This document shows, piece by piece, positions 26,444 through 35,554 of a stretch of DNA of 64,000 bases. The stretch is taken from contig NZ_JBLXCD010000003.1 of NCBI RefSeq assembly GCF_048265165.1, positions 372,001-436,000 of the forward strand, written 5' to 3'. How positions within the stretch are numbered: the stretch's first letter is position 1; every line of letters starts with the position of its first letter. The stretch is from Oceanospirillum sp048265165 (lineage in GTDB: Bacteria; Pseudomonadota; Gammaproteobacteria; Pseudomonadales; Halomonadaceae). The position numbers and the translations under genes are program-made. The notes below the pieces were generated by a model that had not been told where the DNA came from, searched no databases, and worked only from the letters and a program-made list of their open reading frames with translations.

Positions 26444-26469
26444 CAGATCAACACTATAAACCATATAAA

Positions 26470-27234
26470 TCAAACAGTTACTGCAACCTGCTGACCTAAT
26501 GGCTGGGGTGGAAAACTCAACCCCATGGTATCAAAGCGATCTTTCAGCTGCTGAGCAACCGTCATACCGGCGGCACTCTCCTGGCTGCCCACAAAACTCT
26601 GAGGAAAGCTCAGACCAAAAGAAAAACTTTTAGGCTCTTTATATATTCCAGAAGGAAATTGAAGGGAGGGTTCATCGGGCTCGTTCTGCGAGGATTCGTC
26701 TATCGAACCGGCATCAGAGGAGTCATCAGTATTCCCAGATTCAGCCACACGCTCACTAAAGTCTCGCTCTCTAATCTCTACCCTCGCTTCATTTCCCATC
26801 GCCCGGGCTTCAGCGGCAACTTTCAAATCCTGCTCGGACGGCTGCGCCGGGGCCAAAGCAGCTCGCTCAACAACCTGGGATTTATCCAAAGTTGCCTCAG
26901 GGTCATCGGGAACCGGAGAAGTATCTATCGTCACCTGACCACCAACTGCATACTCACGACCATCAGGCCCCTCTGTCATATCATAAGAAGGTGAAGAGGC
27001 ATAACGACCACCTACTGAAGCATGGGCTTCTTCATGAGTTCGAACCTCTTGATCACGCTTGCTCAGTTCAGAAATAACCTGATTTTTTTCCTGTTCAAGA
27101 AGCGCCTTCTCACTATCAATATCAGCTTGTTCAGAAGCGCTAGCATTCACAGCTTCAGCGGACCGCTCTTTCTCACGGTAATCCTGAACAAGGCGAGCAT
27201 ATCGAGTTGAACTGCTGACAGAAGGCGTTTCCAT
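26470..27234 (-). CDS. Putative metalloprotease, CJM1_0395/SprA-related family
   Basis: A 254-residue protein with no signal peptide. An N-terminal charged coiled-coil-like part (about 1-65) leads into KRDQEVRTHEEAHASVGGRYASSPSYDMTEGPDGREYAVGGQVTIDTSPV. This holds a zinc-protease-like HExxH (HEEAH) and a conserved EGPDGREYAVGGEV-type segment seen in SprA-related proteins. The C-terminal half is low-complexity and acidic (about 165-200). An isolated gene between fatty-acid genes and rpoD; protease activity is unproven. Confidence 0.75.
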   Translation of the reverse strand: METPSVSSSTRYARLVQDYREKERSAEAVNASASEQADIDSEKALLEQEKNQVISELSKRDQEVRTHEEAHASVGGRYASSPSYDMTEGPDGREYAVGGQVTIDTSPVPDDPEATLDKSQVVERAALAPAQPSEQDLKVAAEARAMGNEARVEIRERDFSERVAESGNTDDSSDAGSIDESSQNEPDEPSLQFPSGIYKEPKSFSFGLSFPQSFVGSQESAAGMTVAQQLKDRFDTMGLSFPPQPLGQQVAVTV

Positions 27235-27555
27235 AAAAATAACCTTTAATGAATGATTAGCCAGATATTAACCAAGCGAGTGTTGTATTCATTATGGCGA
27301 ACTTCTCAGTTTTTTTCATAACCTAATATTGTGAAACAGTTCTGACTTATAACATTTCATTTTAATACAAAAAAAATAAATGTTATTAATGTATTGATAT
27401 ATCAGGAGTTTCATAAAACTTTTGCCCTGAAATGAGAAAAGCACCGCCTCATTGATTTTTATTCACAAAAAAGCCTCGCAAATAGCGAGGCCTTCATGTT
27501 TACGCAAAGTAATGGCTCTGAAAAGTTCGGCCATCGCTTTCACTGAGTAATAAAT
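27235..27555. other. AT-rich gap upstream of the metalloprotease gene
   Basis: About 320 bases, markedly AT-rich, between the metalloprotease start and the end of rpoD. It contains the rpoD terminator and presumably the promoter of the metalloprotease gene. No gene or repeat was seen. Confidence 0.5.
27467..27494 (-). terminator. Terminator after rpoD
   Basis: Minus-strand perfect stem GCCTCGC / GCGAGGC with a TATTT loop, followed by six T, about 60 bases beyond the rpoD stop. It ends the rpsU-dnaG-rpoD operon. Confidence 0.85.
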
Positions 27556-29364
27556 CTACTCGTCAATAAAGCTACGAAGGTGCTCAGAGCGCGTAGGGTG
27601 ACGTAATTTACGTAGCGCTTTCGCCTCAATCTGACGAATACGCTCCCGGGTTACATCAAACTGCTTACCCACTTCCTCCAACGTATGGTCGGTATTCATA
27701 TCAATACCAAAGCGCATACGCAGAACTTTGGCTTCACGACCTGTAAGCCCACCCAGAACAGAACGAGTGGCTTCAATTAAGCCTTCGCCTGTTGCTGTGT
27801 CAATCGGCGAATCAGTGCCTACATCTTCAATGAAATCACCCAGATGTGAATCTTCATCATCACCAATCGGCGTTTCCATAGAAATCGGCTCTTTAGCGAT
27901 CTTCAGCACTTTGCGTACTTTATCTTCCGGCATCTCCATACGCTCACCCAACTCTTCCGGAGTCGGCTCACGCCCCATCTCCTGAAGCATCTGGCGTGAA
28001 ACACGGTTCAACTTGTTGATCGTCTCGATCATATGTACCGGAATACGGATAGTACGAGCCTGGTCAGCAATGGACCGGGTAATTGCCTGACGAATCCACC
28101 AGGTCGCATACGTCGAGAACTTATAGCCCCGGCGGTATTCAAACTTATCTACCGCTTTCATCAGACCGATATTACCTTCCTGAATAAGATCCAGGAACTG
28201 CAAACCACGGTTGGTGTATTTCTTAGCGATGGAGATAACAAGACGCAGGTTAGCTTCAACCATTTCTTTCTTCGCACGGCGAGCCTTGGCTTCACCAATC
28301 GACATGCGACGGTTAACTTCTTTGATCTCACTAAGATTCAGGCTGACATCTTTTTCCACAGCTAAAATTTTGCGCTGACACCGCAAAATTTCAATACGCA
28401 AAGCTTCCAGCTTAACAGCATACTTAGGCTTATCAGCCAGCACATTATCTAACCATTCAAGATTAGTTTCATTGCCTGGGAAAGAAGTAATAAATTCTTT
28501 ACGCGTCATTTTAGCTTTACGAACACAAAGCTGCATGACCCGACGCTCCTGACGACGAATTTCGTCCATACTGTTACGCACACGAGCAACCATGGCGTCA
28601 AAGTTTTTGGGCGTCAGCTTGATCGGAGCAAAATAATCAGCAAGCTCCATCTGAGCTGCTTTATACTCAGCACTGCCGGTACCTTTCTTCTCTGATGCAT
28701 TCAGAACCGCATCGTGCAGCTCCTGCAGACGAGTGAAGCGAATACGGGCCTCTTCCGGATCCGGGCCGCTTTCTGCTTCTTCTTCATCATCAAGATCATC
28801 GTCACTTTTAGCACTGGCAACCGGGCCGGGCGTTACTTCGCCATCATCCGGATCAATATAACCAATAAGCAGATCACTCAGACGACCTTCTTCTGTCTGA
28901 GTTTGCTCATAGATATCCAGAACCTTCTGAATTGTTCCGGGCAGATACGATACGGCATGCATAACCTCGCGCAGACCTTCCTCGATACGCTTGGCGATCA
29001 CAATTTCGCCTTCGCGTGTCAGAAGCTCTACAGTACCCATCTCACGCATATACATGCGAACAGGGTCGGTGGTACGGCCAACATCAGACTCCACTGCAGC
29101 CAATGCAGCGACAGCTTCTTCGGCGACAACTTCATCCGTTGAGGAATCACCATCGGTCATCAACAGGGTTTCCGCATCAGGTGCTTCTTCAGAAACACTG
29201 ATACCCATGTCGTTAATCATACGAATAATATCTTCAACCTGATCAGGGTCTGAAATATCTTCCGGGAGGTGATCATTTACTTCTGCGTAGGTGAGGTAGC
29301 CCTGTTCCTTTCCGCGGGCGATCAATTCCTTCAAGCGCGACTGTTGCTGCTCATTTCCAGCCAT
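27556..29364 (-). CDS. rpoD: RNA polymerase sigma factor RpoD (sigma-70)
   Basis: Primary sigma factor, 602 residues. Region 1.1 is at the N-terminus (SRLKELIARGKEQGYLTYAEVND), followed by region 1.2 (DPVRMYMREMG), an acidic non-conserved insert, and regions 2.3-2.4 (GYKFSTYATWWIRQAITRSI). Region 3 (INKLNRVSRQMLQEMGREP) and region 4.2 (DVTRERIRQIEAKALRKLRHP) complete it. It is the last gene of the macromolecular synthesis operon rpsU-dnaG-rpoD. Confidence 0.99.
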   Translation of the reverse strand: MAGNEQQQSRLKELIARGKEQGYLTYAEVNDHLPEDISDPDQVEDIIRMINDMGISVSEEAPDAETLLMTDGDSSTDEVVAEEAVAALAAVESDVGRTTDPVRMYMREMGTVELLTREGEIVIAKRIEEGLREVMHAVSYLPGTIQKVLDIYEQTQTEEGRLSDLLIGYIDPDDGEVTPGPVASAKSDDDLDDEEEAESGPDPEEARIRFTRLQELHDAVLNASEKKGTGSAEYKAAQMELADYFAPIKLTPKNFDAMVARVRNSMDEIRRQERRVMQLCVRKAKMTRKEFITSFPGNETNLEWLDNVLADKPKYAVKLEALRIEILRCQRKILAVEKDVSLNLSEIKEVNRRMSIGEAKARRAKKEMVEANLRLVISIAKKYTNRGLQFLDLIQEGNIGLMKAVDKFEYRRGYKFSTYATWWIRQAITRSIADQARTIRIPVHMIETINKLNRVSRQMLQEMGREPTPEELGERMEMPEDKVRKVLKIAKEPISMETPIGDDEDSHLGDFIEDVGTDSPIDTATGEGLIEATRSVLGGLTGREAKVLRMRFGIDMNTDHTLEEVGKQFDVTRERIRQIEAKALRKLRHPTRSEHLRSFIDE

Positions 29365-29475
29365 AGATACCCTATCTCAAATGTAGTGCAAAGAACGAGG
29401 TGGGAAAAATGCTAAGCGTTCAAATTTAGCACAATTCGGCCTTGACTTCCACCAGATTCTAAATTATTGCGAAAC

Positions 29476-31353
29476 TTAAGTACTATTACCATCTGATTGG
29501 CTTTTCTTATTAGCCAGCAGATTCAGTAACATCACCAACTCTTCATTTTCATTTTTGGTCAGCTTCTGACCGGAACGGCTTTTTCTCGTCAACTCATCAA
29601 AACGTTGATTGTGCTGATATTCGCGCCGTTTAAGCTCCAGAGACCGGAGCCATTCTTTAAATTCTGAGACAATAAACTCTTCAGCGAGCACGTCTTCCAA
29701 TGCAATTTGATCTAACAAACGGCCCGTTTCCGTGCCATACCAGTGCGCCTGCAATGAGGAGGTGGTGGCACCAGGAGTACATTTCAAGTACTCGAAGACC
29801 AGATCGAAGACCTTTCCCCAGAAAAAATCCTTGTTTTCGTCGATGATCTCTTTTAACTGCTGCCGTTCAACATCAGATAAAGCCTGGCAAACATGGGGGT
29901 AGCGCACAGCCCACACAAGCAGTTTATAAGCATACGTAGTGGACAGCTTTACCTCAGGATTATTGTCGGCCGATGTTCCGGTTTCTACAGCATAATCCGG
30001 AATAATATCAACAGGCTGGCTCTGCACTGACTCATGTGAAGCGGCCCCCGGAGAGTTGTCAATCTGGGCACGAACTCCATCAGCATCCACACCGACGATC
30101 TCTGCCAGCTTCTGAATAAGCAGCGTGCGCAGAATGCCTACAGGAATTTTCTTAAAGTAAGGTATCGCCTTCTGTATCAGCAACGCCTTACCTTCCGGCT
30201 CCAGAGGATTCAAGCCCTGCTGAAGAAAGCGGAACAGGTACTCAGAGAGTGAGTCCGCGCGAACAATACGCTGTTCGAACAGATTTTTACCATTTGCTCG
30301 CACAAGTGTGTCAGGGTCCTGCCCCTCAGGCAGAAACATAAAACGGGCTTGGCGACCATCAATCATATGGGGTAGTACGTTATCTAAAGCTCTCTCTGCA
30401 GCACGTTTACCCGCTTTGTCACCATCAAAGCAAAACACCACCTCAGGAACCACTTTAAACAAGCGCTCCATATGCTCAGAAGTTGCTGATGTGCCCAGGG
30501 TTGCTACGGCATACGAAATACCCGCTTCCGCCAACGCCACCACATCCATATAACCTTCAACAACCAGTAGACGCTCTAACTGGCCCGGTGATGTTTTTGC
30601 CTCATAAAGACCGTAAAGCTCACGCCCTTTCTGAAAAACCGGCGTTTCTGGGGAATTCAGGTATTTAGGTTTTTCATCGCCAAGAACACGGCCACCAAAG
30701 GCGATCACTTTGCCGCGCCAGTCCCGAATCGGAAACATAATACGGTTACGAAAGCGATCATAACTGCGCCCGGTATCTTCTTTCTGAACCAGAAGACCCA
30801 GACTAACCTGCTCGCCCTCACTTATACTCTGACCTGCAAGATATTTTTTAAGTAGCTCCCAGCCATCCGGCGCATACCCAATACCAAAACGCTCAACAGT
30901 TTCCGGCTTCAGGCCACGATGCTGCAGATAAGCTTGGGCTCGCTGACAGCCCTCTGCTACCTGAAGAGAGTTGCGATAAAACTGAGTGGCCAATTCAAGA
31001 GTTTCAGCTGATTTTTTTGCCGCCTGACGCTTTTTAGCTTCAGTGGGATTCTCATCCCTGGGCACTTCCATACCCAACTGTTTGGCAAGATCCTCGATGG
31101 CTTCAACATAGCCTAAACCATCATACTCCATAAGAAAGCCGATAGCATTGCCATGGGCTCCGCAGCCAAAGCAATGATAGAATTGCTTATCCTGACTAAC
31201 AGTAAAAGAAGGCGTTTTTTCGTTGTGAAAAGGACACAGGCCATGCCAGTTGCGACCACTTTTTTTAAGCTTAACCGCACTTCCCACTACATCAACGATG
31301 TCTGCGCGTGCGACGAGGTCATCGATAAAATATTGAGGAATCCGACCGGCCAT
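29476..31353 (-). CDS. dnaG: DNA primase
   Basis: Makes RNA primers at the replication fork. The 625-residue product has an N-terminal CHC2 zinc ribbon (CPFHNEKTPSFTVSQ... HCFGCGAHG), the RNA-polymerase/TOPRIM core (LLVVEGYMDVVALAEAG, FCFDGDKAGKRAAERAL), and a C-terminal helicase-binding domain. It lies between rpsU and rpoD, with an intervening terminator upstream that would lower dnaG relative to rpsU. The ribosome site is weak, as is usual for dnaG. Confidence 0.98.
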   Translation of the reverse strand: MAGRIPQYFIDDLVARADIVDVVGSAVKLKKSGRNWHGLCPFHNEKTPSFTVSQDKQFYHCFGCGAHGNAIGFLMEYDGLGYVEAIEDLAKQLGMEVPRDENPTEAKKRQAAKKSAETLELATQFYRNSLQVAEGCQRAQAYLQHRGLKPETVERFGIGYAPDGWELLKKYLAGQSISEGEQVSLGLLVQKEDTGRSYDRFRNRIMFPIRDWRGKVIAFGGRVLGDEKPKYLNSPETPVFQKGRELYGLYEAKTSPGQLERLLVVEGYMDVVALAEAGISYAVATLGTSATSEHMERLFKVVPEVVFCFDGDKAGKRAAERALDNVLPHMIDGRQARFMFLPEGQDPDTLVRANGKNLFEQRIVRADSLSEYLFRFLQQGLNPLEPEGKALLIQKAIPYFKKIPVGILRTLLIQKLAEIVGVDADGVRAQIDNSPGAASHESVQSQPVDIIPDYAVETGTSADNNPEVKLSTTYAYKLLVWAVRYPHVCQALSDVERQQLKEIIDENKDFFWGKVFDLVFEYLKCTPGATTSSLQAHWYGTETGRLLDQIALEDVLAEEFIVSEFKEWLRSLELKRREYQHNQRFDELTRKSRSGQKLTKNENEELVMLLNLLANKKSQSDGNST

Positions 31354-31439
31354 AAGGGCGCTAACTACCTAACGAAAATAGAATTCAGACAAGAAGCTGC
31401 CAGAGAAAAGCAACTATGATTTTGCAGGCAATGCAAAAT

Positions 31440-31472
31440 GAAAAACGGCCGCCGGTTAAGGCAGCCGTTTTT
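31440..31472 (-). terminator. Attenuating terminator between rpsU and dnaG
   Basis: On the minus strand the stem ACGGCTGCC / GGCGGCCGT (one G-U) is followed by five T, 48 bases after the rpsU stop. E. coli has a terminator at the same place that reduces dnaG expression. Confidence 0.85.
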
Positions 31473-31519
31473 ACCCCTAAAAAGACAACCGTGCAGACCA
31501 AGGTCTGCAGAGAGGTTGC

Positions 31520-31735
31520 TTAGTACAGACGCTCGAAACGTTTTTGCTCGCGCTGTACCTTTTTAGCGTGACGCTTAACAGCAGCAGCTGCCTTACGCTT
31601 ACGAACCCAAGTTGGCTTTTCGTAAAATTCACGACGACGAACTTCGGCTAAGATTCCAGCTTTCTCACAAGAACGTTTGAAACGACGCAGAGCAACGTCA
31701 AACGGCTCATTGTCTTTAACTTTAACAGCAGGCAT
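31520..31735 (-). CDS. rpsU: 30S ribosomal protein S21
   Basis: A 71-residue basic protein, MPAVKVKDNEPFDVALRRFK, with KRSCEKAGILAEVRRREFYEKPTWVRKRK, as in all gammaproteobacterial S21. It helps translation initiation on the 30S subunit. First gene of rpsU-dnaG-rpoD; an AAGGTGGTGAG ribosome region and a hairpin-bearing leader precede it. Confidence 0.98.
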   Translation of the reverse strand: MPAVKVKDNEPFDVALRRFKRSCEKAGILAEVRRREFYEKPTWVRKRKAAAAVKRHAKKVQREQKRFERLY

Positions 31736-31778
31736 TAAAGACTCACCACCTTAAAAAGTAATAGGATTGAAATTAGAG

Positions 31779-31800
31779 ATGTCACCAAAAACGGTGACAT
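31779..31800 (-). repeat. Perfect hairpin in the rpsU leader
   Basis: An 8-bp perfect inverted repeat, ATGTCACC / GGTGACAT with a six-base loop, lies in the transcribed leader between the promoter and the rpsU ribosome site. Possible roles are autogenous control or mRNA protection; neither is shown by sequence. Confidence 0.5.
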
Positions 31801-31817
31801 GCCTTAGGGGACGCATG

Positions 31818-31846
31818 ATTCTATAGGCTTTGATCACCCCATGCAA
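31818..31846 (-). promoter_or_regulatory. Promoter of rpsU-dnaG-rpoD
   Basis: On the minus strand TTGCAT, a 17-base spacer and TAGAAT lie about 85 bases upstream of the rpsU ATG. Confidence 0.6.
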
Positions 31847-31960
31847 ACAGCTTTAGGGGCTATACTTACGCTTTTTTTACCTAATCCTCGGCTTTTAGTG
31901 CCATTTTCAGACTCACATAGGTAGAATTGCCCCTAATCTTTCAAGTAGTTAGTGAACCTC

Positions 31961-33010
31961 ATGCGCGTACTCGGAATCGAAACATCCTGTGATGAAACAG
32001 GTTTAGCCATTTATGACTCAGAGCAAGGTTTATTGGCCCATGCCCTGTTCAGTCAGATTGATATGCATATCCCATATGGTGGCGTAGTCCCTGAACTAGC
32101 CTCCCGTGACCATGTGCGTAAATTGCTTCCCCTGACAAAGCAAGTGATGACTGAAGCTGACAGTAAAGCTGAAGATATTGATGCGATCTGTTATACCTCC
32201 GGCCCTGGCCTTATAGGCGCATTGATGGTTGGCGCCTCTACAGCTCAGGCGTTAGCACTGGCCTGGGACAAACCTTGCCTTGGCGTGCATCATATGGAAG
32301 GTCATTTGCTGGCCCCTATGCTGGAAGAAACACCTCCGGAATTTCCGTTTGTCGCGCTTCTCGTTTCCGGTGGACATACTCAGTTGATCGATGTGCAGGG
32401 TATCGGTCAGTATGAAATGCTCGGCGAAAGTATCGACGATGCTGCCGGTGAAGCCTTTGATAAAGCCGCTAAAATGATGGGACTGCCCTACCCAGGCGGC
32501 CCTCACATTGCTCGCTATGCAGAGCATGGCACCCCAGGTCGCTACCTTTTTCCACGTCCAATGACCAACCGCCCAGGCCTGGACTTCAGCTTCAGTGGCC
32601 TAAAAACCTTTACCCTGAACACCGTGGAAGCAGCAAAAAAAGCCAACAGTGACAAACTGACCGATGAAGCGCGCGCAGATATAGCATTAGCATTTCAGGA
32701 TGCAGTTGTAGACACCCTCGTAATCAAATGTAAACGGGCGCTCAAGCAAGCGGACCGAAAAAAACTGGTAATCGCTGGCGGTGTTAGCGCTAATAAAGAC
32801 CTGCGCGAAAAACTTGAAGCTATAATGACTGGCATGGGTGGTCAGGTGTACTACCCCCGGAATGAATTTTGTACTGACAATGGCGCTATGATCGCCTATG
32901 CAGGCTGCCAACGTCTGATGGCAGGCCATAAAAATGACAGGCAGATCAAGGTGCAGCCTCGCTGGCCATTAACAGACTTACCTCCGTTATCGCCATCACC
33001 TAAACAGTGA
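31961..33010 (+). CDS. tsaD: tRNA N6-threonylcarbamoyladenosine transferase TsaD
   Basis: Transfers threonylcarbamoyl to A37 of ANN-decoding tRNAs with TsaB/TsaE. The ATG giving MRVLGIETSCDETG is chosen to match the family; an in-frame GTG three codons earlier is possible. The 349-residue product has the iron ligands in HMEGHLLAP, the GGHTQLI loop and GGVSANKDLRE. It diverges from rpsU as in E. coli. It is 53 bases upstream of folB, leaving no room for the plsY gene often found next to tsaD. Confidence 0.97.
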   Translation: MRVLGIETSCDETGLAIYDSEQGLLAHALFSQIDMHIPYGGVVPELASRDHVRKLLPLTKQVMTEADSKAEDIDAICYTSGPGLIGALMVGASTAQALALAWDKPCLGVHHMEGHLLAPMLEETPPEFPFVALLVSGGHTQLIDVQGIGQYEMLGESIDDAAGEAFDKAAKMMGLPYPGGPHIARYAEHGTPGRYLFPRPMTNRPGLDFSFSGLKTFTLNTVEAAKKANSDKLTDEARADIALAFQDAVVDTLVIKCKRALKQADRKKLVIAGGVSANKDLREKLEAIMTGMGGQVYYPRNEFCTDNGAMIAYAGCQRLMAGHKNDRQIKVQPRWPLTDLPPLSPSPKQ

Positions 33011-33063
33011 ACGAGTGCCAGTTAACACTACATCAATAATCAGCAGCAAACATAGGTGATAGT

Positions 33064-33456
33064 TTGGACCGGGTTTTTATTGAAGGCTTGAAAGTTGATG
33101 CCCTGATCGGGGTGTACGACTGGGAACGTGAAATTTTACAGCCACTGGAGTTCGATATTGAGATGGCTACAGACATACGCCCTGCAGCAGCATCTGATGA
33201 ACTGTCACTGACATTGGATTACTTTTCAATCAGCCAGGCCATTACTGCACTCGTGAAAAACGCCTCATTCAAGCTGATAGAGTCTCTGGCAGAAGCCGTT
33301 AGCCAGCTGATCCGCGAGAAGTTCGGTGTTTGCTGGGTCAAAGTAAAAGTCAGTAAACCTGGTGCAGTGCCCAATGCCCGAAATGTAGCTGTTCAGATCG
33401 AAAGAGGGTCACTGAATAGCCCTAGGGCCCAAATGGCTTCCGGAGTCGCACAATGA
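33064..33456 (+). CDS. folB: Dihydroneopterin aldolase
   Basis: Cleaves dihydroneopterin to 6-hydroxymethyl-dihydropterin in folate synthesis. The 130-residue product starts MDRVFIEGLKVDALIGVYDWE with TTG as initiator behind AGGTGA, and has LTLDYFSISQAI, LIESLAEAVSQLI and the active-site lysine in VKVSKPGAVPNARNV. It overlaps folK by four bases (ATGA), forming a folB-folK pair. It is distinct from folX in the folE cluster. Confidence 0.93.
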   Translation: MDRVFIEGLKVDALIGVYDWEREILQPLEFDIEMATDIRPAAASDELSLTLDYFSISQAITALVKNASFKLIESLAEAVSQLIREKFGVCWVKVKVSKPGAVPNARNVAVQIERGSLNSPRAQMASGVAQ

Positions 33457-33935
33457 GCCGCGTCTATCTGAGCCTTGGCAGCAATATCAACCCCAAACAC
33501 AATATCCGAGAGGGCATTGCAACCCTTAACCTGCGCTTCGGACAGATGCAGCTATCTCCCATCATTGAAAGCGAGCCTGTAGGCTTTATCGGCGACCCCT
33601 TTATCAACCTGATAACAGCTCTTGAAACCGAACTCCCCATTTCAGAACTCAGCAGCCAGCTGCGTTTGATTGAGTATGACTTTGGCCGAGAGGATAATGC
33701 CCCCAAATTTAGCGGGCGCACACTGGATATCGATATTGTTCTGGTGGATCAGCTTGAAGGAGAACACTTCGGTTTAACACTTCCCCGCAAAGACCTGTTT
33801 GAACATGGCTATATGCTGTACCCCCTGTCTTTGATGGAGCCGGAGCTGATTCCCCCGGGGCAGGGGGAAACAGTCCAAGAGCTCTGGCGGCAATTCCCCT
33901 TCCCGGAACAAAAACTTTGGCTTACAGAGCTCTGA
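33453..33935 (+). CDS. folK: 2-amino-4-hydroxy-6-hydroxymethyldihydropteridine pyrophosphokinase
   Basis: Adds pyrophosphate to hydroxymethyl-dihydropterin before dihydropteroate synthase. The 160-residue product begins MSRVYLSLGSNINPKHNI and has SRTLDIDIVL-type SGRTLDIDIVLVD and the LPRKDLFEHGYMLYPL segments. The C-terminus overlaps the convergent cca gene by 14 bases, so both genes share a very tight 3' end. Confidence 0.96.
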   Translation: MSRVYLSLGSNINPKHNIREGIATLNLRFGQMQLSPIIESEPVGFIGDPFINLITALETELPISELSSQLRLIEYDFGREDNAPKFSGRTLDIDIVLVDQLEGEHFGLTLPRKDLFEHGYMLYPLSLMEPELIPPGQGETVQELWRQFPFPEQKLWLTEL

Positions 33936-35055
33936 AGGCCTGATCAATCAATTTAAGGCGCTGCGCCTTAATTGCAGCGCCAATTTCCGGTCCTTTTAAT
34001 CCCTGTTGAACAAATGTCTTAGCAGTGACGCTTTCCATTACCCCGACTAAGGACTGCCACCACTGTTTTATATCATTTTTATCAGACTGCCAGAGTGCCA
34101 GCCAGGCTTCAAAAAAACCTCCCTGTCTAAACGCACCGGAACTCTCAAGCAGAGACAAACAAAGCTGGGCATCCTGCTCTGGCTCAGTATTAAGAAGTGA
34201 CCAAAATTTCTGTACCAGCAAAGCAAAACCAAGATAATGCTTAGGCGCTCTTATCCGGTTACAAAGTGATTCAATCTCTTCTGGCGTCAACCCATGCAGC
34301 AACCACCCCCAATTCAGTAACCCACGCTCAGCTTTATCTTTCTCTGCCAAATGGTCCGGCAGGTAAAAATGTTGGGCTGACAACTCTTTGAACCAATAAT
34401 CGAGCCCACCAACCTTCTGAAGTGTTGCTAGGTATTGCTCAGGATTTCTCTCCTGAAGCGCCTTCTCTGTTTCCGACCAAACACGCTCGGCAGAAAGTTG
34501 TTCCAACTCCTCTGCCGCAACTAACTCTGCCATTAATTGCAGTGTCTCGGGAGCAATTGAAAACCCTAATCTATAAAAACGAGCCAAAAATCTTGCGCCG
34601 CGCAATACTCTTAAAGGGTCTTCAGCAAATGCGGGAGAGACATGTCGCAGAAGCTTCAGCTCCAGATCTTTTAGTCCCCCATAAGGGTCGTGAATATTCC
34701 CGCTGATATCCTTTGCCATAGCGTTAATCGTAAAATCCCGACGCATCAGATCTTCTTCGAGTGTCACATCAGGTGAGGTATGGCAAACAAAGCCCTGATA
34801 ACCTTTACCTGATTTGCGCTCTGTTCTGGCTAATGCGTACTCCTCTTTTGTATCAGGGTGCAGAAAAACAGGAAAGTCTTTGCCGACCTGAACAAAGCCT
34901 GCCGCTTTTAGCTCCTCTGGTATAGCACCAACAACCAGCCAATCCCTATCATAGGGTCTCAACCCCAGTAACTCATCTCTTACCGGGCCGCCAACAAGGT
35001 ACACCTCACCACTTAAAAAAGAAGAATCATCATCAGAAGATAAAAACTGGCTCAT
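33922..35055 (-). CDS. cca: CCA-adding tRNA nucleotidyltransferase
   Basis: Adds or repairs the 3' CCA of tRNAs. The 377-residue product has the class II motif VYLVGGPVRDELLGLRPYDRDWLVVG, ALARTERKSGKGYQGF, DLMRRDFTINAMA and EDPLRVLRGARFLARF. It is shorter than E. coli Cca (412 residues) and I see no HD phosphohydrolase motif, so it is probably the HD-less form, as in Pseudomonas. It ends inside folK on the opposite strand. Confidence 0.95.
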   Translation of the reverse strand: MSQFLSSDDDSSFLSGEVYLVGGPVRDELLGLRPYDRDWLVVGAIPEELKAAGFVQVGKDFPVFLHPDTKEEYALARTERKSGKGYQGFVCHTSPDVTLEEDLMRRDFTINAMAKDISGNIHDPYGGLKDLELKLLRHVSPAFAEDPLRVLRGARFLARFYRLGFSIAPETLQLMAELVAAEELEQLSAERVWSETEKALQERNPEQYLATLQKVGGLDYWFKELSAQHFYLPDHLAEKDKAERGLLNWGWLLHGLTPEEIESLCNRIRAPKHYLGFALLVQKFWSLLNTEPEQDAQLCLSLLESSGAFRQGGFFEAWLALWQSDKNDIKQWWQSLVGVMESVTAKTFVQQGLKGPEIGAAIKAQRLKLIDQAFRAL

Positions 35056-35123
35056 TTTTTGCTAAACCTTAGTTATTAAACGAATTAAAGTTTAATTTTC
35101 TGCAGGTTAACCTTCAGTCACAC

Positions 35124-35150
35124 TAAACTTTGCGGAAGTGTTGCCGATAA
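35124..35150 (+). promoter_or_regulatory. FliA (sigma-28) promoter for the flgP-flgT unit
   Basis: TAAACTTT, an 11-base spacer and GCCGATAA match the sigma-28 consensus TAAAGTTT-N11-GCCGATAA with a single mismatch. The start would be about 85 bases upstream of the small lipoprotein gene. This places the following genes under late flagellar control. Confidence 0.88.
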
Positions 35151-35240
35151 TCATCGGTATAGTTTTCGAATCAACTCACATTATAAAGCTGCAAAGCAGA
35201 ATGTTTGGTTGAATTCGTATCAAAATGTCAGGAAGAACCG

Positions 35241-35489
35241 ATGCTTAAAACTGTAAAAATTATCACAGGGACTTTTTTTCTGCTTCTGATGTCTGCTTGT
35301 ACCATGCCGTACTACGGCTATCAGCAAAACACTCAGGCTCAGGGAAATTATGTTCGCTTACCGCCGGCAAAGCCTCAACCTAAGCGGCGGGTGATTATCA
35401 GAACAGAAACGCACCGGGTTCTGACGCCAAAAATCGTTATGGAGCCCTGCTGTAAAATGCAGTCCAACGTAATCTATAGGCGTTACTAA
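35241..35489 (+). CDS. Small lipoprotein, flagellar-regulon associated
   Basis: An 82-residue protein beginning MLKTVKIITGTFFLLLMSAC, a type II signal peptide with lipobox LMSAC. The mature part is Tyr/Gln/Pro-rich then basic (KPQPKRRVIIRTETHR), with three further cysteines at the C-terminus. The ATG with an AGGAAG site is preferred over an in-frame GTG 12 codons upstream. It is first behind the FliA promoter, before flgP and flgT. It is much shorter than FlgO, and I do not recognise the family. Confidence 0.75.
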   Translation: MLKTVKIITGTFFLLLMSACTMPYYGYQQNTQAQGNYVRLPPAKPQPKRRVIIRTETHRVLTPKIVMEPCCKMQSNVIYRRY

Positions 35490-35554
35490 CCTGCCCCTAG
35501 ATACGTATTTGAATCCATTTTATCTATTTGTGACGGACATCAGGAGTGATGATA

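Noticed and set aside
35205..35240. Upstream in-frame start for the small lipoprotein
   Set aside because: It adds 12 polar residues before the signal peptide and lacks the ribosome site present before the chosen ATG.
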